This document shows positions 9,595-19,724 of a stretch of DNA of 64,000 nt, piece by piece (position 1 is the stretch's first letter; the number at the start of each line of letters is the position of its first letter). The notes below the pieces were generated by a model that worked only from the letters and a program-made list of their open reading frames with translations, was not told the DNA's origin and did not search any database. This DNA comes from Sphingobacteriia bacterium (GTDB taxonomy: Bacteria > Bacteroidota > Bacteroidia > B-17B0 > Aurantibacillaceae). The stretch covers positions 30,560 to 94,559 of the forward strand of contig RFNG01000130.1 in NCBI GenBank assembly GCA_009927275.1. The letters run 5' to 3'. Both the position numbers and the translations under genes were made by a program.

Positions 9595-10346
9595 TCCATA
9601 CTGGCTTTTAAGTATTCACGATTCATTCGGGCAATATTTTCAATAGAAATTCCTTTAGGGCATTCTGCTTCACAAGCTCCCGTATTGGTGCAATTTCCAA
9701 ATCCTTCAGCATCCATTTGCTTTACCATATTTAATACACGCGCCTGGCGTTCAACCTGGCCCTGAGGTAATAGCGCAAGCTGAGAAACTTTAGCGCTTAC
9801 AAAAAGCATCGCACTGGCATTTTTACAAGCTGCAACACAAGCCCCGCAACCGATACATGCTGCTGCATCAAAAGCCAAATCGGCATCGTCTTTTGGAATC
9901 AGAATCGTATTTGCGTCTTTTGCATTGCCTGTATTAACCGAAATAAATCCGCCTGCAGACATAATCCGGTCAAAAGAAGAACGGTTAACGGCCAAATCTT
10001 TGATTACCGGAAATGCTGCGCTGCGCCATGGTTCTACAACAATTGTATCACCGTTTTTAAAACTTCGCATATGCAACTGGCAAGTGGTAACCCCTTGTTT
10101 TGGACCATGGGGACGGCCATTAATATACATGCTGCACATACCACAAATGCCTTCACGACAATCGTGATCAAATGCAATAGGGTCTTTGCCTTCTTGAATT
10201 AAGTGTTCATTAACCACATCAATCATTTCCAGAAAGGACATGTCTGGAGAGATATTTTGGGCATTGTAGGTTTCAAAGCGTCCACGTTCGGTGGCATTAT
10301 TTTGCCGCCATACTTTAAGTGTTAAATTCATTGTGCCGTTAGACAT
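9591..10346 (-). CDS. sdhB: Succinate dehydrogenase/fumarate reductase iron-sulfur subunit
   Basis: 251 residues carrying the three clusters that take electrons from FAD in SdhA to quinone. The [2Fe-2S] site is CREGICGMC plus a downstream Cys in the N-terminal ferredoxin domain. The C-terminal domain has [11 protein letters not shown] for [4Fe-4S] and [15 protein letters not shown] for the remaining ligands, with the final Cys-Pro typical of the family. It is the last gene of sdhC-sdhA-sdhB, nine bases after sdhA. Membership of the Bacteroidota type (single five-helix cytochrome b subunit, no SdhD) follows from the operon. All visible cluster cysteines are present. Confidence 0.96.
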   Translation of the reverse strand: MSNGTMNLTLKVWRQNNATERGRFETYNAQNISPDMSFLEMIDVVNEHLIQEGKDPIAFDHDCREGICGMCSMYINGRPHGPKQGVTTCQLHMRSFKNGDTIVVEPWRSAAFPVIKDLAVNRSSFDRIMSAGGFISVNTGNAKDANTILIPKDDADLAFDAAACIGCGACVAACKNASAMLFVSAKVSQLALLPQGQVERQARVLNMVKQMDAEGFGNCTNTGACEAECPKGISIENIARMNREYLKASMD

Positions 10347-10355
10347 ATGCGTTTA

Positions 10356-12344
10356 TTATTTATAACTGCGTTGTGCGATTTTAATATTTTCGTATTGAAG
10401 TTCTTCTTTATAAAGCGTATACGCGCTGTCACCGTTATATTCCCATGCCGCAACGTATGAAAAGGTTTCATCCTGACGAAGCGCTTCACCCTCTTCGGTT
10501 TGATATTCTTCACGGAAATGTCCGCCACAACTTTCTTCACGATTTAAGGCATCGATACACATCAATTCCCCAAGCTCTAAAAAATCAGCAACACGTCCGG
10601 CCTTTTCCAATTCTGGATTAAAATTCATAGCATCACCTGGTATGCGCACATCAGACCAAAATTCAGCACGCAGAGCTTTAATAGCTTCAATGGCGGACGT
10701 TAATCCGGTTTTGTTTCGTGCCATGCCACATTCATCCCACATAATTTTTCCTAAACGTTTATGAAAATAATCTACAGAGCGCTTGCCCTTTATTGACATA
10801 AGCTTTTGAATGCGTTCTTGTACTTGTGCTTCAGCTTTTACAAAAGCATCATGGTCTGTAGCAATGGCCTTGGTTTTAATTTCACCAGACAGGTATGCAC
10901 CAATGGTATATGGAATTACAAAATATCCATCAGCCAATCCTTGCATTAGAGCCGATGCGCCAAGTCGGTTAGCGCCATGATCACTAAAATTAGCTTCACC
11001 CAATGCATATAATCCCGGAATATTTGTCATAAGATTATAGTCTACCCATAATCCACCCATAGTATAGTGTACAGCAGGGTAAATTCGCATGGGTACCTCG
11101 TAGGGATCTTCTCCAGTAATTTGTTTGTACATATCAAACAAGTTGCCGTATTTTTCTTTAACAACAGCCCGACCCAAGCGCATAACATCTGATTTACTGG
11201 GGTTTTGAAGCCCTAATTTATTGGCTTCTACACGTCCATAACGTTCTGTATTAGCTGCAAAATCTAGATAAACTGCCATTTTACTTGCACCTACTCCAAA
11301 TCCGGCATCGCAACGTTCTTTAGCTGCACGACTTGCAACATCTCGGGGCACCAAATTTCCAAAAGCCGGATACCGACGTTCTAAATAATAATCGCGCTCG
11401 TCTTCAGGAATATCATTAGGTTTACGAGAATCGCCCTTTGCTTTTGGCACCCAAATACGACCGTCATTACGCAATGATTCTGACATTAAGGTAAGTTTGG
11501 ACTGATGATCGCCACTAACGGGAATACAGGTTGGATGAATTTGTGTAAAACATGGATTAGCAAATAAAGCACCTTTTTTGTGCGCTTTCCAGGCCGCAGT
11601 TACATTGCTGCCCATGGCATTGGTAGATAAATAAAATACATTTCCATAGCCTCCAGTGCATAATAACACGGCATGACCAAAATGCCGCTCTAAAGCCCCG
11701 CTAATTAAATTTCGTGCAATTATACCACGGCATTTACCATCAATTACAACTACATCCAGCAATTCATGACGCGCTAAAAGCTGAACGCTGCCCATACCAA
11801 CTTGACGCTGAAGGGCACTGTATGCACCAAGTAATAGTTGTTGCCCTGTTTGTCCGGCTGCATAAAACGTACGCTGCACCTGCGTTCCTCCAAACGATCG
11901 GTTACTTAACGTGCCACCGTATTCTCGGGCAAAGGGCACGCCCTGTGCTACACATTGATCAATGATGTGAGTGGAAACTTCCGCAAGTCGGTATACGTTA
12001 GCTTCACGGGCCCGGTAATCACCACCTTTGATAGTATCGTAAAATAAGCGGTAAACACTATCGCCATCATTTTGATAATTTTTTGCAGCATTAATACCGC
12101 CCTGAGCTGCAATACTATGCGCACGCCTGGGGGAATCTTGAAAACATAATACTTTTACTTTATATCCCATTTCAGCCAGGGAAGCTGCGGCGGATGAACC
12201 CGCTAAGCCAGATCCAACCACAATAACTTCCAGATTGCGTTTATTAGCTGGATTTACAAGCGGAACAGTTGAACGGTACATGGTCCATTTTTGCTCAAGT
12301 GGACCAGTAGGAATTTTGGAGTCGATACGGGGAGTAGAAGACAT
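10356..12344 (-). CDS. sdhA: Succinate dehydrogenase/fumarate reductase flavoprotein subunit
   Basis: 662-residue catalytic subunit that interconverts succinate and fumarate with covalently bound FAD. The N-terminal dinucleotide motif is [12 protein letters not shown] (about residue 41). The flavin-linking segment is [15 protein letters not shown], with the family histidine. The substrate region shows HPTCIP, and later [30 protein letters not shown]. Length and insertions match the long Bacteroidota/epsilon-type SdhA (about 640-670). It starts four bases after the sdhC stop. Nothing is missing. Confidence 0.96.
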   Translation of the reverse strand: MSSTPRIDSKIPTGPLEQKWTMYRSTVPLVNPANKRNLEVIVVGSGLAGSSAAASLAEMGYKVKVLCFQDSPRRAHSIAAQGGINAAKNYQNDGDSVYRLFYDTIKGGDYRAREANVYRLAEVSTHIIDQCVAQGVPFAREYGGTLSNRSFGGTQVQRTFYAAGQTGQQLLLGAYSALQRQVGMGSVQLLARHELLDVVVIDGKCRGIIARNLISGALERHFGHAVLLCTGGYGNVFYLSTNAMGSNVTAAWKAHKKGALFANPCFTQIHPTCIPVSGDHQSKLTLMSESLRNDGRIWVPKAKGDSRKPNDIPEDERDYYLERRYPAFGNLVPRDVASRAAKERCDAGFGVGASKMAVYLDFAANTERYGRVEANKLGLQNPSKSDVMRLGRAVVKEKYGNLFDMYKQITGEDPYEVPMRIYPAVHYTMGGLWVDYNLMTNIPGLYALGEANFSDHGANRLGASALMQGLADGYFVIPYTIGAYLSGEIKTKAIATDHDAFVKAEAQVQERIQKLMSIKGKRSVDYFHKRLGKIMWDECGMARNKTGLTSAIEAIKALRAEFWSDVRIPGDAMNFNPELEKAGRVADFLELGELMCIDALNREESCGGHFREEYQTEEGEALRQDETFSYVAAWEYNGDSAYTLYKEELQYENIKIAQRSYK

Positions 12345-12348
12345 AGGT

Positions 12349-13017
12349 TTAGTCTAAAATATTAAAATGCAACGCAATGGGCATGGCAGCAAAAAGCGCG
12401 CAAACCAAAACAGAGAATCCAAAACCGGCTTTACGAATTAGGGGCGTATACCGTTTATGGTTTAAACCCAGCGTTTGAAAAGCCGACTGAAAGCCATGTA
12501 AAAGATGATAAAACAAGCTTGCTACTCCTAACAAGTAGAGGGCCACAATATACCCTTTTTCAAATACTTGTTTAAGGTTTGTATAGGTGTTGTGTTCTGT
12601 ATTTTTAATTAATGCTTGTTTTGTGGGTAACCAAAAGTTTGCCAAGTGAATAATTAAAAAAAGTAATAACAAGGACCCTAAAATACCCATAGACCGGGAG
12701 TACCATGTACTATTAAATTTTCCACCATTAACGGCATAGTCTAAGGGGCGTGCCTTTTTATTTTTTAGGGTTAAACGCAAAGCCTGAACAATGTGGATAA
12801 TTAAACCAGCAAAGAGGCCAATTTCTAAAACACGAATTAAGGGATTATGCGACATAAAATGCGCACCGGCATTAAATGAAGCACCTCCATCGTTTAAAAA
12901 AATTAAACTGTTAAGGCTCACATGAACAATTAAAAATAGGATTAAAAATAAACCGGTTAAACCCATGGTAAATTTTTGACCCACAGAACCGGAAAATAAG
13001 GACTTGTATTGTGCCAT
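12349..13017 (-). CDS. sdhC: Succinate dehydrogenase cytochrome b subunit
   Basis: About 222 residues, five membrane helices anchoring the SdhAB head and binding haem b and menaquinone. Haem-ligand histidines are available in [27 protein letters not shown] and [12 protein letters not shown]. The track ORF starts at 13038, but that codon lies inside the promoter -7 box (13036-13043), so transcription begins downstream of it. The ATG at 13017, giving [16 protein letters not shown], is therefore the start, with a leader of roughly a dozen bases. First gene of sdhCAB. A single fused cytochrome subunit replaces the SdhC/SdhD pair of proteobacteria. Confidence 0.93.
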   Translation of the reverse strand: MAQYKSLFSGSVGQKFTMGLTGLFLILFLIVHVSLNSLIFLNDGGASFNAGAHFMSHNPLIRVLEIGLFAGLIIHIVQALRLTLKNKKARPLDYAVNGGKFNSTWYSRSMGILGSLLLLFLIIHLANFWLPTKQALIKNTEHNTYTNLKQVFEKGYIVALYLLGVASLFYHLLHGFQSAFQTLGLNHKRYTPLIRKAGFGFSVLVCALFAAMPIALHFNILD

Positions 13018-13035
13018 AGGGTAGTTTAAGAACAA

Positions 13036-13066
13036 CAAAGGTATTAAGTAAAAGGTTCATACGCAA
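13036..13066 (-). promoter_or_regulatory. Promoter of sdhCAB
   Basis: On the minus strand, TTG at 13066-13064, a 20-base spacer and TACCTTTG at 13043-13036, an exact match to the Bacteroidota consensus TTG-N17-23-TAnnTTTG. The implied transcription start, near 13030, excludes the longer sdhC reading frame and leaves a very short leader. Confidence 0.75.
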
Positions 13067-13155
13067 TCTTAAACGCTATTCTATTTAAGATTATTTAATG
13101 AATCTTTATCGTAAATAGTATACTTATATAGGTGACTCGGTATTAAATTTAGGCA

Positions 13156-13503
13156 TTAAACCTGCTTGAGCCTGTAGCGTACAATGGTTTTAATTAATTC
13201 CCAAGGCATGGGCTGATTATGCTGAAATTGAATGGCCCCTTTGGATGTTTTAAACGTAGATAATTCATTTTTAAAAAACAAAATGGGTTTAGGTGTAGGA
13301 TAAAATCCGATATGAGCAGTGAAAGCTGCGTAATGCACAACATTTTTTGTATAACGGAATGTGGGCATATTATACCTAAAACAAATTTCAGCCCCGGGGA
13401 GTTCTTGTTGTAATATTTGAAATAACTTTTGTAATCGCGTTTTAACCTCTTGCGGAAACTGCGCATGATATGCTTCTATAGACTTAAAAGCGACGGTTGA
13501 CAT
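13156..13503 (-). CDS. DUF1801 domain protein
   Basis: 115-residue small cytoplasmic protein of the DUF1801 (YdhG-like) family, with the usual opening in which a helix (FPQEVKTRLQKLFQILQQELPGA) precedes the signature EICFRYNMPTFRY and HIGFYPTP. A function is not established for the family; frataxin-like iron chaperone activity has been proposed for some members. It begins within the stop codon of the LigT-like gene (TAATG), so the two are translationally coupled. No metal ligands stand out. Confidence 0.8.
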   Translation of the reverse strand: MSTVAFKSIEAYHAQFPQEVKTRLQKLFQILQQELPGAEICFRYNMPTFRYTKNVVHYAAFTAHIGFYPTPKPILFFKNELSTFKTSKGAIQFQHNQPMPWELIKTIVRYRLKQV

Positions 13504-14057
13504 TATAAGGAATATGTATTTGGATTACCAAAGGTATAAATGGAAGTCCAAACCGTATGGTGTTTTAATAGCGATAATTCGTTGACATGAAAGGTTGCGG
13601 CAAAAACCTTATTTGCGAATTCTGTAATGATGGCATCGTATTGCCTTGGTTTTAAATCACGAAAGGCGAGGGTTATGTGCGGTTTAAAACCGTATGCATT
13701 TGAAAATTCGTTAGTAAGTCCTAAATTAATACGAACATGACTTCGTAACATAAAATACGTTTCGTTAAGTATATCACAGGGCGCTACCCGTATATAAAAT
13801 ACGCGTTTTGGAAAACCATCATAGCCATTTAGTTTAAGATCTATGGGGGCATTTAGCTTAAATGAACCTAACATCTGCATTAACACGTCCTCTTTATGTT
13901 CTTCCCATTCAAAAGGGCGGTGTAAGGTTATGTGGGGAGGGCTGTTAAACATAGCTTTTAAACCATATGCGGTTTGCAAATACCGCTGTTCTTCAAAAAT
14001 TTGATTATACAGGGGCTCTTTAGGGATGCAAGCAATGTAATAGCGTTTTCGTGCCAT
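13503..14057 (-). CDS. 2'-5' RNA ligase/cyclic phosphodiesterase family protein (LigT-like)
   Basis: 184 residues with both catalytic HxT motifs of the 2H phosphoesterase superfamily: PPHITLHRPF near residue 40 and KPHITLAFRDL near residue 128. These enzymes act on 2',3'-cyclic phosphates or 2'-5' bonds in RNA. The two motifs are about 88 residues apart as expected for the duplicated fold. The gene is coupled to the DUF1801 gene and diverges from the sugar nucleotidyltransferase across 44 bases. The substrate cannot be predicted from sequence. Confidence 0.85.
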   Translation of the reverse strand: MARKRYYIACIPKEPLYNQIFEEQRYLQTAYGLKAMFNSPPHITLHRPFEWEEHKEDVLMQMLGSFKLNAPIDLKLNGYDGFPKRVFYIRVAPCDILNETYFMLRSHVRINLGLTNEFSNAYGFKPHITLAFRDLKPRQYDAIITEFANKVFAATFHVNELSLLKHHTVWTSIYTFGNPNTYSL

Positions 14058-14101
14058 AAAACATCTAATTTATCTTATTTTTACCATTTGAAAACAGGTA
14101 T

Positions 14102-15112
14102 ATGAAAATCATTATTCCTATGGCCGGTAAGGGGAAACGTATGCGCCCCCATACCTTGACTACTGCAAAACCCTTAATTCCGGTTGCAGGCATGCCTATT
14201 GTACAGCGTTTGGTGGAAGATATTGTAAAAGTTTGCGGTGAAGCGGTAAGTGAAATCGCGTATATCATTGGACCCGATTTTGGTGCAGAAGTTGAACAAG
14301 ACCTTTTACGCATTGCAAAATCTGAAGGCGCCGAGGGAACAATATATTACCAAGAAGAGGCCTTGGGAACCGCACATGCGATTTGGTGTGCCAAGGCATC
14401 GCTTAAAGGCAAAGTTGTTGTGGCATTTGCGGATACTTTATTTAAAGCCGATTTTACCATGAACGCTTCTGAAGAGGGAGTTATATGGGTTCATGAAATT
14501 GAAGATCCGAGTCAGTTTGGAGTAGTTACGCTGGATACACAAGGGTTTATTGATGACTTTGTAGAAAAACCAACAAAACCAATAAGTAAACTGGCTATTA
14601 TAGGCATTTATTTTTTTAAAGATGGTGAGCGGTTAAAAAATGCTATTTCGCATTTAATAGAACATAATATTAAAGAGAAAGGTGAATTTCAGCTAACCAA
14701 TGCTTTATCTGATTTAAAATCACAGGGGCTTAAATTTGTACCCGGCAAAGTAAGCGAATGGCTAGATTGTGGTAACAAAAACGCCACATTACATACAAAT
14801 CGTCGTATATTGGATTATGACACACATAATCCCCGACTAATTTCGGCCGATGCTAAAATAAAAAACAGTGTTATTATTTCTCCGTGTTTTATAGGTTCTA
14901 ATGTTGAAATTGAACATTCTATTATTGGTCCACACGTAAGTATTGGTAAAGGCAGCCGAATATATAAAGCGCACATTCAAAACAGCATCGTTCAGCAGGG
15001 GGCCAAAGTAGAATCCTGTAGTTTAAATGCCAGCATTGTAGGAAAGCATGCCGCCGTTCAAGGATCATTTTCTGAACTCAATTGCAGCGACTATTCGGAT
15101 TTTACCATTTAA
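14102..15112 (+). CDS. Sugar nucleotidyltransferase with left-handed beta-helix tail
   Basis: 336-residue NTP:sugar-1-phosphate nucleotidyltransferase. The N-terminal Rossmann domain has the pyrophosphorylase signature MAGKGKRMRPHT and the sugar-binding lysine motif KPLIPVAGMP; later GVVTLD and DFVEKP fit the glucose-1-phosphate thymidylyl/uridylyltransferase group. After about residue 245 come hexapeptide-like repeats (SVIISPCFIGSNVEIEHS, IIGPHVSIGKGS), as in GlmU-type and archaeal Sto enzymes. The nucleotide and sugar are not determinable by eye. It is first of a four-gene run; its TAA is followed after one base by the next ATG. The same neighbour set (TPR, DUF4292, EnvC) recurs in Bacteroidota, to my knowledge. 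Confidence 0.88.
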   Translation: MKIIIPMAGKGKRMRPHTLTTAKPLIPVAGMPIVQRLVEDIVKVCGEAVSEIAYIIGPDFGAEVEQDLLRIAKSEGAEGTIYYQEEALGTAHAIWCAKASLKGKVVVAFADTLFKADFTMNASEEGVIWVHEIEDPSQFGVVTLDTQGFIDDFVEKPTKPISKLAIIGIYFFKDGERLKNAISHLIEHNIKEKGEFQLTNALSDLKSQGLKFVPGKVSEWLDCGNKNATLHTNRRILDYDTHNPRLISADAKIKNSVIISPCFIGSNVEIEHSIIGPHVSIGKGSRIYKAHIQNSIVQQGAKVESCSLNASIVGKHAAVQGSFSELNCSDYSDFTI

Positions 15113-15113
15113 T

Positions 15114-16664
15114 ATGCGTAAACTGAGGATTGCGAGTTTCTTATTAATCGCAATGGCGTCGTGCCAACTATTTAAAAACCCGCAGCAGGTTAGTGCCTAT
15201 ACATTTTTAGACATGTATATGAGTGGCGTTTCCATGCGGCTACAGGACGATTTTGGAAATGCGGCCCAACGCCTGGAGGCCTGTTTACAAATACAACCGT
15301 ATAATTCACAGGTGCATTACCAATTGGCATGCTTGCGAAACCAGATGAATCAGCCTACAGCTGCTTTTTACCATGCCGTAATGGCGTTTCGATTACAACC
15401 CAATCAAATAGAATATGCACGTTGCTTGGAATCGACAATAACAGATCGTAAACAGCACCTGCGTGTATTAAAAGATTTGTGCCGTAGATTTCCAAACGAC
15501 GTGGCGTTTAGAGATAAATTTTTTATGAGCGCAATCAAACAAGGCGCTTTTAATCAGGCCCTGGAAGAATGCCGCGAGTGGAATTTAAAAAATGGCAGTG
15601 ATCCACAGACCCTTTGTATTCAGGCCGGACTGTTAAAAACATTGCGTCGTTACAATGAAGCCTTAATTATACTTGAAACGGCTTCGCAAAATTTTCCAGG
15701 GGATATTCCCGTATGGATAGCTTTAGCCGAATCTTATGAGCGGATAAACGATTCTAAAAATCTTGTACGCGTTTGCAATTCCATTTTAAAAATACAGCCT
15801 AATTCAGCTAAAGCGTTGGCTATATTGATGATAGATGCAATACGTGTAGGTCAAAATAATTTTGCAGAAGGCTTTTATCAAGATTTTTTACAATATTGTA
15901 ATATCAATGAATGGAACATGCTCTATGTGCAGCTGGAGTCTATTGTTTCCAAAGAACAATTGCAACAAAAATGGATACTTCCCTATATAAACAAAGCCTC
16001 TGATTTAAAAGTAAAAGCAGACATGCAGCACAAGGCATTTAAAATGGGCCTGCCATACGAAATGCTTGTTCAATGGATGTATCAGGATAAGTTAACAGCT
16101 TCTACAGCAATATCATTTTTACAACAGGAACAGGAAAAACGCCTATCGGACTCCTTGTATGTACACAGTAAATATATAAAACAGCAGTTTCCCGAATTGA
16201 GCCTAACCGGCTTTTATCAAATTAGAGCCTGCGCATTATTAAATCGATTAAAAGAATGTTCAGAGATCTTAAATGAGTTATCGAATAATGCCAATATATT
16301 GGACACTAAAAAAAAAGGCGAACATGCGCTTTGGAGCGCACTGTATCATTTAGAAACACATTCTTTAGATCTTGCACTGCGTAACTTAAAGCAATTTAAG
16401 GAACTGTACTCCGAACACGCATTGGGCTTTTTAATAGAATGTATTTACGAATCCTTGCGCAATAATGAATCGGCATTAAATACACTGCAACAGGCCGCAC
16501 TGTCACTATGGACAAAATCCGACTGGGACATACCGTTTAATGTAGCACTAGAATACCTGAGTCAAAACGCTCAATATGATGCCATATTACAGCGCCGCAT
16601 TCAACATGCCGACACCGATTTACGATTTAAAATAATGGAACAAATTAGGCCACATGCAAAATAA
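15114..16664 (+). CDS. TPR-repeat lipoprotein
   Basis: About 516 residues. The signal peptide ends in a lipobox (LLIAMASCQ, Cys near residue 17), predicting a lipid-anchored periplasmic or outer-membrane protein. The rest is helical, with tetratricopeptide-like units of about 34 residues (for example AAQRLEACLQIQPYNSQVHY and YNEALIILETASQNFPGDIP). No catalytic motif is visible; TPR lipoproteins usually act as protein-binding scaffolds. The track ORF begins at 15048 inside the preceding gene; the ATG at 15114, directly after that gene's TAA, gives the proper lipoprotein signal. It overlaps the next gene by 11 bases. Confidence 0.82.
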   Translation: MRKLRIASFLLIAMASCQLFKNPQQVSAYTFLDMYMSGVSMRLQDDFGNAAQRLEACLQIQPYNSQVHYQLACLRNQMNQPTAAFYHAVMAFRLQPNQIEYARCLESTITDRKQHLRVLKDLCRRFPNDVAFRDKFFMSAIKQGAFNQALEECREWNLKNGSDPQTLCIQAGLLKTLRRYNEALIILETASQNFPGDIPVWIALAESYERINDSKNLVRVCNSILKIQPNSAKALAILMIDAIRVGQNNFAEGFYQDFLQYCNINEWNMLYVQLESIVSKEQLQQKWILPYINKASDLKVKADMQHKAFKMGLPYEMLVQWMYQDKLTASTAISFLQQEQEKRLSDSLYVHSKYIKQQFPELSLTGFYQIRACALLNRLKECSEILNELSNNANILDTKKKGEHALWSALYHLETHSLDLALRNLKQFKELYSEHALGFLIECIYESLRNNESALNTLQQAALSLWTKSDWDIPFNVALEYLSQNAQYDAILQRRIQHADTDLRFKIMEQIRPHAK

Positions 16665-17571
16665 AAGCTCAGAATCTGTAATAAGTCATGGGGTTTTAAA
16701 TGCCTTATTTAAGATGGCTGTTATTATAATAGGCACACTTAGTTTATTTGCATGTCAATTTTCAAAACCATCGCATTCAAATAAATTACAACCACGCGAT
16801 AGCATTATTGCTGGTTCAAAATGCAATGTGGTATGGTTAAATGAAAAAAAGCTATCAAAACATATTAGCGATAATGAATTAAAAACAAGTGGATTACAAT
16901 GTAAAGCCGATATTACGCTGCAAAGCGAATCTACACAACATGAATTAGATGTTAAAATCCGATGGATTCCCGACAGCTCTATGTTTTTACATATCCAATA
17001 CCTGCTGGGCATTGACATAGCAAAATTATGGATTAGCCGCGATTCTGTTATTATGGTAAATTATATTGAAAAAACGTATTTACGCGAAGATGTTTCAGAG
17101 CTTAATCGCTGGTTTAATACAGAACTGGATTTTGATTTATTACAGGCTTTGCTATTTGGTAACAGCGCTGCTTTTAATGAAGATGAAAAACGTCTGCACG
17201 CATTTGTTAATCGGGATTCATGTACCTATATGTTAAGCACGGAACGAAAACGTAAATGGAAAAAAATAAATTCTGGAAATTTAAACCCCTATACGTTCTT
17301 TCAAATTTTAACAGTAAATCATTTAAATTTTAAAATTGTTAAAAATGAAATTCAAGACCCCAAAACACAGCGAAGTCTAAAAATCGGGTACTCTAATTTT
17401 AAAACCATGGGGTATAATTTTGCACCCCAGCATGTTGATATTGAAGTAAATGCGCCTCAGGTATTACGTATAAAAATTGATTATGTTCGTATGGAACCAC
17501 TGGAGAGTAATTTAAAAGCTGTTTCAGTGCCAAAAGGGTATGATCGTATTTATCCAAAAATTCAACAATAA
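16654..17571 (+). CDS. DUF4292 lipoprotein
   Basis: 305 residues with a lipobox at SLFACQF (Cys near residue 35) and a domain of the DUF4292/LolA-like type: DITLQSESTQHELDVKIRW, then MVNYIEKTYLREDV and a hydrophobic strand series. Such folds bind acyl chains in LolA and LolB, so a role in lipoprotein or envelope lipid handling is plausible but unproven. A start at residue 21 (16714) would remove the positively charged segment before the signal helix, so the longer start is kept. Its 3' end overlaps the EnvC-like gene by 32 bases. Confidence 0.78.
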   Translation: MQNKSSESVISHGVLNALFKMAVIIIGTLSLFACQFSKPSHSNKLQPRDSIIAGSKCNVVWLNEKKLSKHISDNELKTSGLQCKADITLQSESTQHELDVKIRWIPDSSMFLHIQYLLGIDIAKLWISRDSVIMVNYIEKTYLREDVSELNRWFNTELDFDLLQALLFGNSAAFNEDEKRLHAFVNRDSCTYMLSTERKRKWKKINSGNLNPYTFFQILTVNHLNFKIVKNEIQDPKTQRSLKIGYSNFKTMGYNFAPQHVDIEVNAPQVLRIKIDYVRMEPLESNLKAVSVPKGYDRIYPKIQQ

Positions 17572-18817
17572 GTGTTTTTTAATTTTGTGTATTGGTATTT
17601 TTAACCATGCACTGGCGCAACACAGCTCAGGCACAAATAAATTGCAACTTGAAGAACGCCGCTCAAAATTAAATGCAGAAATTGAATTGTTAAATAAACA
17701 AGTACAACAAATTAAAAAAAATAAAAAGCATTCCCTAAGTGAAATTGTGGCGCTTAATATAAAAATTGAAAAGCGTAATGCGCTTATTCAAACGATTTCA
17801 CAAGATATAAATCAACTTAATGCCGACATGGATAAAAACCGCGCGGAAGAGCAGCGTTTAACAATGCATTATAAAAACATCAAATCCCTTTATATACAGT
17901 CGGTATTAAGAGCTCAAAAAGACAACTATAAATTTCATTTCTTTTTATTTTTGCTTAATGCAGAATCGTTTCAACAGGCATTATATCGTTATAAGTACAT
18001 TCAACAACTGGCGCTCATACGCCATAATCAAGGCGAAGAATTAAAACGTACCAAATTACAATTAAACAAAACCATTGCGGTAATTCACACACAGCTGAAC
18101 GAAAAAGCCCGTTTAAAGTCATCTGAAGAGCACGAAAAATCAAAATTAAATGTTGAAAAAAATGATAAACAGATGGCTGTTACAGAATTACAACGCAAGG
18201 AAAAGGCCGTTAAAAAAGAACTTGAACAAAAACGTAAAACGGCAATTCGCTTGCAATCTGAAATTAAACGTTTAATTGAACGCGAAATGGCAAAGCGCCA
18301 AAAAACACAAGAAAAATCCGAATCCCCCGCGGTACTAAAATCTAAAACTAAACAAGCCCCCCAGCGTGAAATATTTGATGCGCAGGAACAGGCATTAAGT
18401 AAAGAGTTTATATCCAATAAAGGGATTTTACCATGGCCGGTAGAACGGGGTGTTGTTTGCGAATCGTACGGCACCCATGAACACCCCGCCATTAAAGGCT
18501 TTATGATGACTAATAACGGTATTGAACTTTGTGTGTTAGAAGGTACAAAGGCGCGCGCAATTTTTTCGGGGGAAGTTACTAGCATAGCGGCTTCACCTTC
18601 AGGAGGAAGTTTAGTGATTATTCGTCATGGGGAATACCTGAGTGTATATTGTAATTTAGACCAAATAACCGTTAGTGTGGGCCAATATATAAAACCAAAA
18701 CAAGTTTTGGGCAACATATTATTTAGTTCACACGAAAACCGTTATGCCATGAACTTTCAAATTTGGAAATCGCAAAAAACACTCAATCCTGAAGATTGGT
18801 TGCGTAGAAATATGTAA
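17540..18817 (+). CDS. EnvC-like murein hydrolase activator (degenerate M23 domain)
   Basis: 425 residues: a signal peptide ending near HALAQ, about 230 residues of coiled coil (heavy in K, E, Q), then a C-terminal LytM/M23 fold from about residue 295. The zinc and catalytic positions of active M23 peptidases are changed: the usual HxGxD segment reads NNGIEL, the usual YxHL reads YCNLDQ, and the usual HxH strand reads AMNFQIWK. Coiled coil plus dead LytM is the architecture of EnvC, which activates N-acetylmuramoyl-L-alanine amidases at the septum. It is the last gene of the run and ends 10 bases from the atpG stop, tail to tail. Activation rather than hydrolysis is my inference from the lost ligands. 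Confidence 0.85.
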   Translation: MIVFIQKFNNKCFLILCIGIFNHALAQHSSGTNKLQLEERRSKLNAEIELLNKQVQQIKKNKKHSLSEIVALNIKIEKRNALIQTISQDINQLNADMDKNRAEEQRLTMHYKNIKSLYIQSVLRAQKDNYKFHFFLFLLNAESFQQALYRYKYIQQLALIRHNQGEELKRTKLQLNKTIAVIHTQLNEKARLKSSEEHEKSKLNVEKNDKQMAVTELQRKEKAVKKELEQKRKTAIRLQSEIKRLIEREMAKRQKTQEKSESPAVLKSKTKQAPQREIFDAQEQALSKEFISNKGILPWPVERGVVCESYGTHEHPAIKGFMMTNNGIELCVLEGTKARAIFSGEVTSIAASPSGGSLVIIRHGEYLSVYCNLDQITVSVGQYIKPKQVLGNILFSSHENRYAMNFQIWKSQKTLNPEDWLRRNM

Positions 18818-18827
18818 TAAATAGTTG

Positions 18828-19712
18828 TTAACCGTTTAAGGCTTCTGCACCGCCCACAATTTCTAAAATTTCTTTTGTGATACTAGCTTGACGCGCTTTA
18901 TTATAGCTGATTTTTAATTCCGTAAGCATTGATTTTGCGTTATCTGTGGCTTTATGCATGGCCGTCATTCGAGCGCCGTGCTCAGATGCTTGAGAATCTA
19001 ATAACGCTTTGTACAGTTGCGTTTTTAACGCCCTGGGAATTAACTCTTGAATAAGGTACGCCGGATCTGGCTCAAAGATATAATCTGCATTAACTGAACT
19101 TGATTTTTCGGCAGATGTTTTAATATCAAATGGCAACAAGGTTTCATTTACAGTGATTTGTACCGCTGCATTTTTAAACTGATTGTAAACCAACACTACC
19201 TCATCAAATTGTTTACTTAAAAACACGTTAATGATGCGTTGCGCAAATTCAGAGGTTTTAGAATAATTTAAACGATCAATAAGTTCATTATTATGATGCG
19301 GCAAGTCTTGACCAGAAATTACAAATCGTGTTTTACGAAACGCATCGTGAACTTTTTTTCCAATAGGTAAAACCGTTATTTCACGCCCATCAAATGTTTC
19401 GCGAATTAACGCATGCGTTTTTTTAATTATATTCGTATTAAAGGCACCTGCAAGGCCACGATTTGATGAAATGGGAATAATAAGAACAGGTCCTTGTTTC
19501 GATTTTCGGATGTAACGGTTTTCATTTGCGTCCATGCCTGCAGATGCATTTTCCATGATGGCTTTTAAGCGCTGGGCATAAGGCCGCATTTGAATTACCG
19601 CATCTTGAGCACGTTTTAATTTTGCAGCACTAACCATTTTCATGGCTGAAGTAATTTGCATGGTTGAACTAACCGATACAATTTTATTTCGAACCTCTTT
19701 TAAGCTGGGCAT
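18828..19712 (-). CDS. atpG: F-type ATP synthase gamma subunit
   Basis: 294-residue central rotor stalk that turns inside the alpha3beta3 head. The N-terminal helix is typical (PSLKEVRNKIVSVSSTMQITSAMKMVSAAKLK), as is the C-terminal helix (MTAMHKATDNAKSMLTELKISYNKARQASITKEI), with SNRGLAGAFNTNI in the Rossmann-like middle. It is the last gene of the cluster, 12 bases after atpA. The beta and epsilon subunits are not in this window; in Bacteroidota they commonly lie elsewhere. Confidence 0.96.
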   Translation of the reverse strand: MPSLKEVRNKIVSVSSTMQITSAMKMVSAAKLKRAQDAVIQMRPYAQRLKAIMENASAGMDANENRYIRKSKQGPVLIIPISSNRGLAGAFNTNIIKKTHALIRETFDGREITVLPIGKKVHDAFRKTRFVISGQDLPHHNNELIDRLNYSKTSEFAQRIINVFLSKQFDEVVLVYNQFKNAAVQITVNETLLPFDIKTSAEKSSSVNADYIFEPDPAYLIQELIPRALKTQLYKALLDSQASEHGARMTAMHKATDNAKSMLTELKISYNKARQASITKEILEIVGGAEALNG

Positions 19713-19724
19713 TCTATGTAAATT

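Noticed and set aside
13018-13038. Seven extra N-terminal codons of sdhC
   Set aside because: They begin within the promoter -7 element, upstream of the predicted transcription start.
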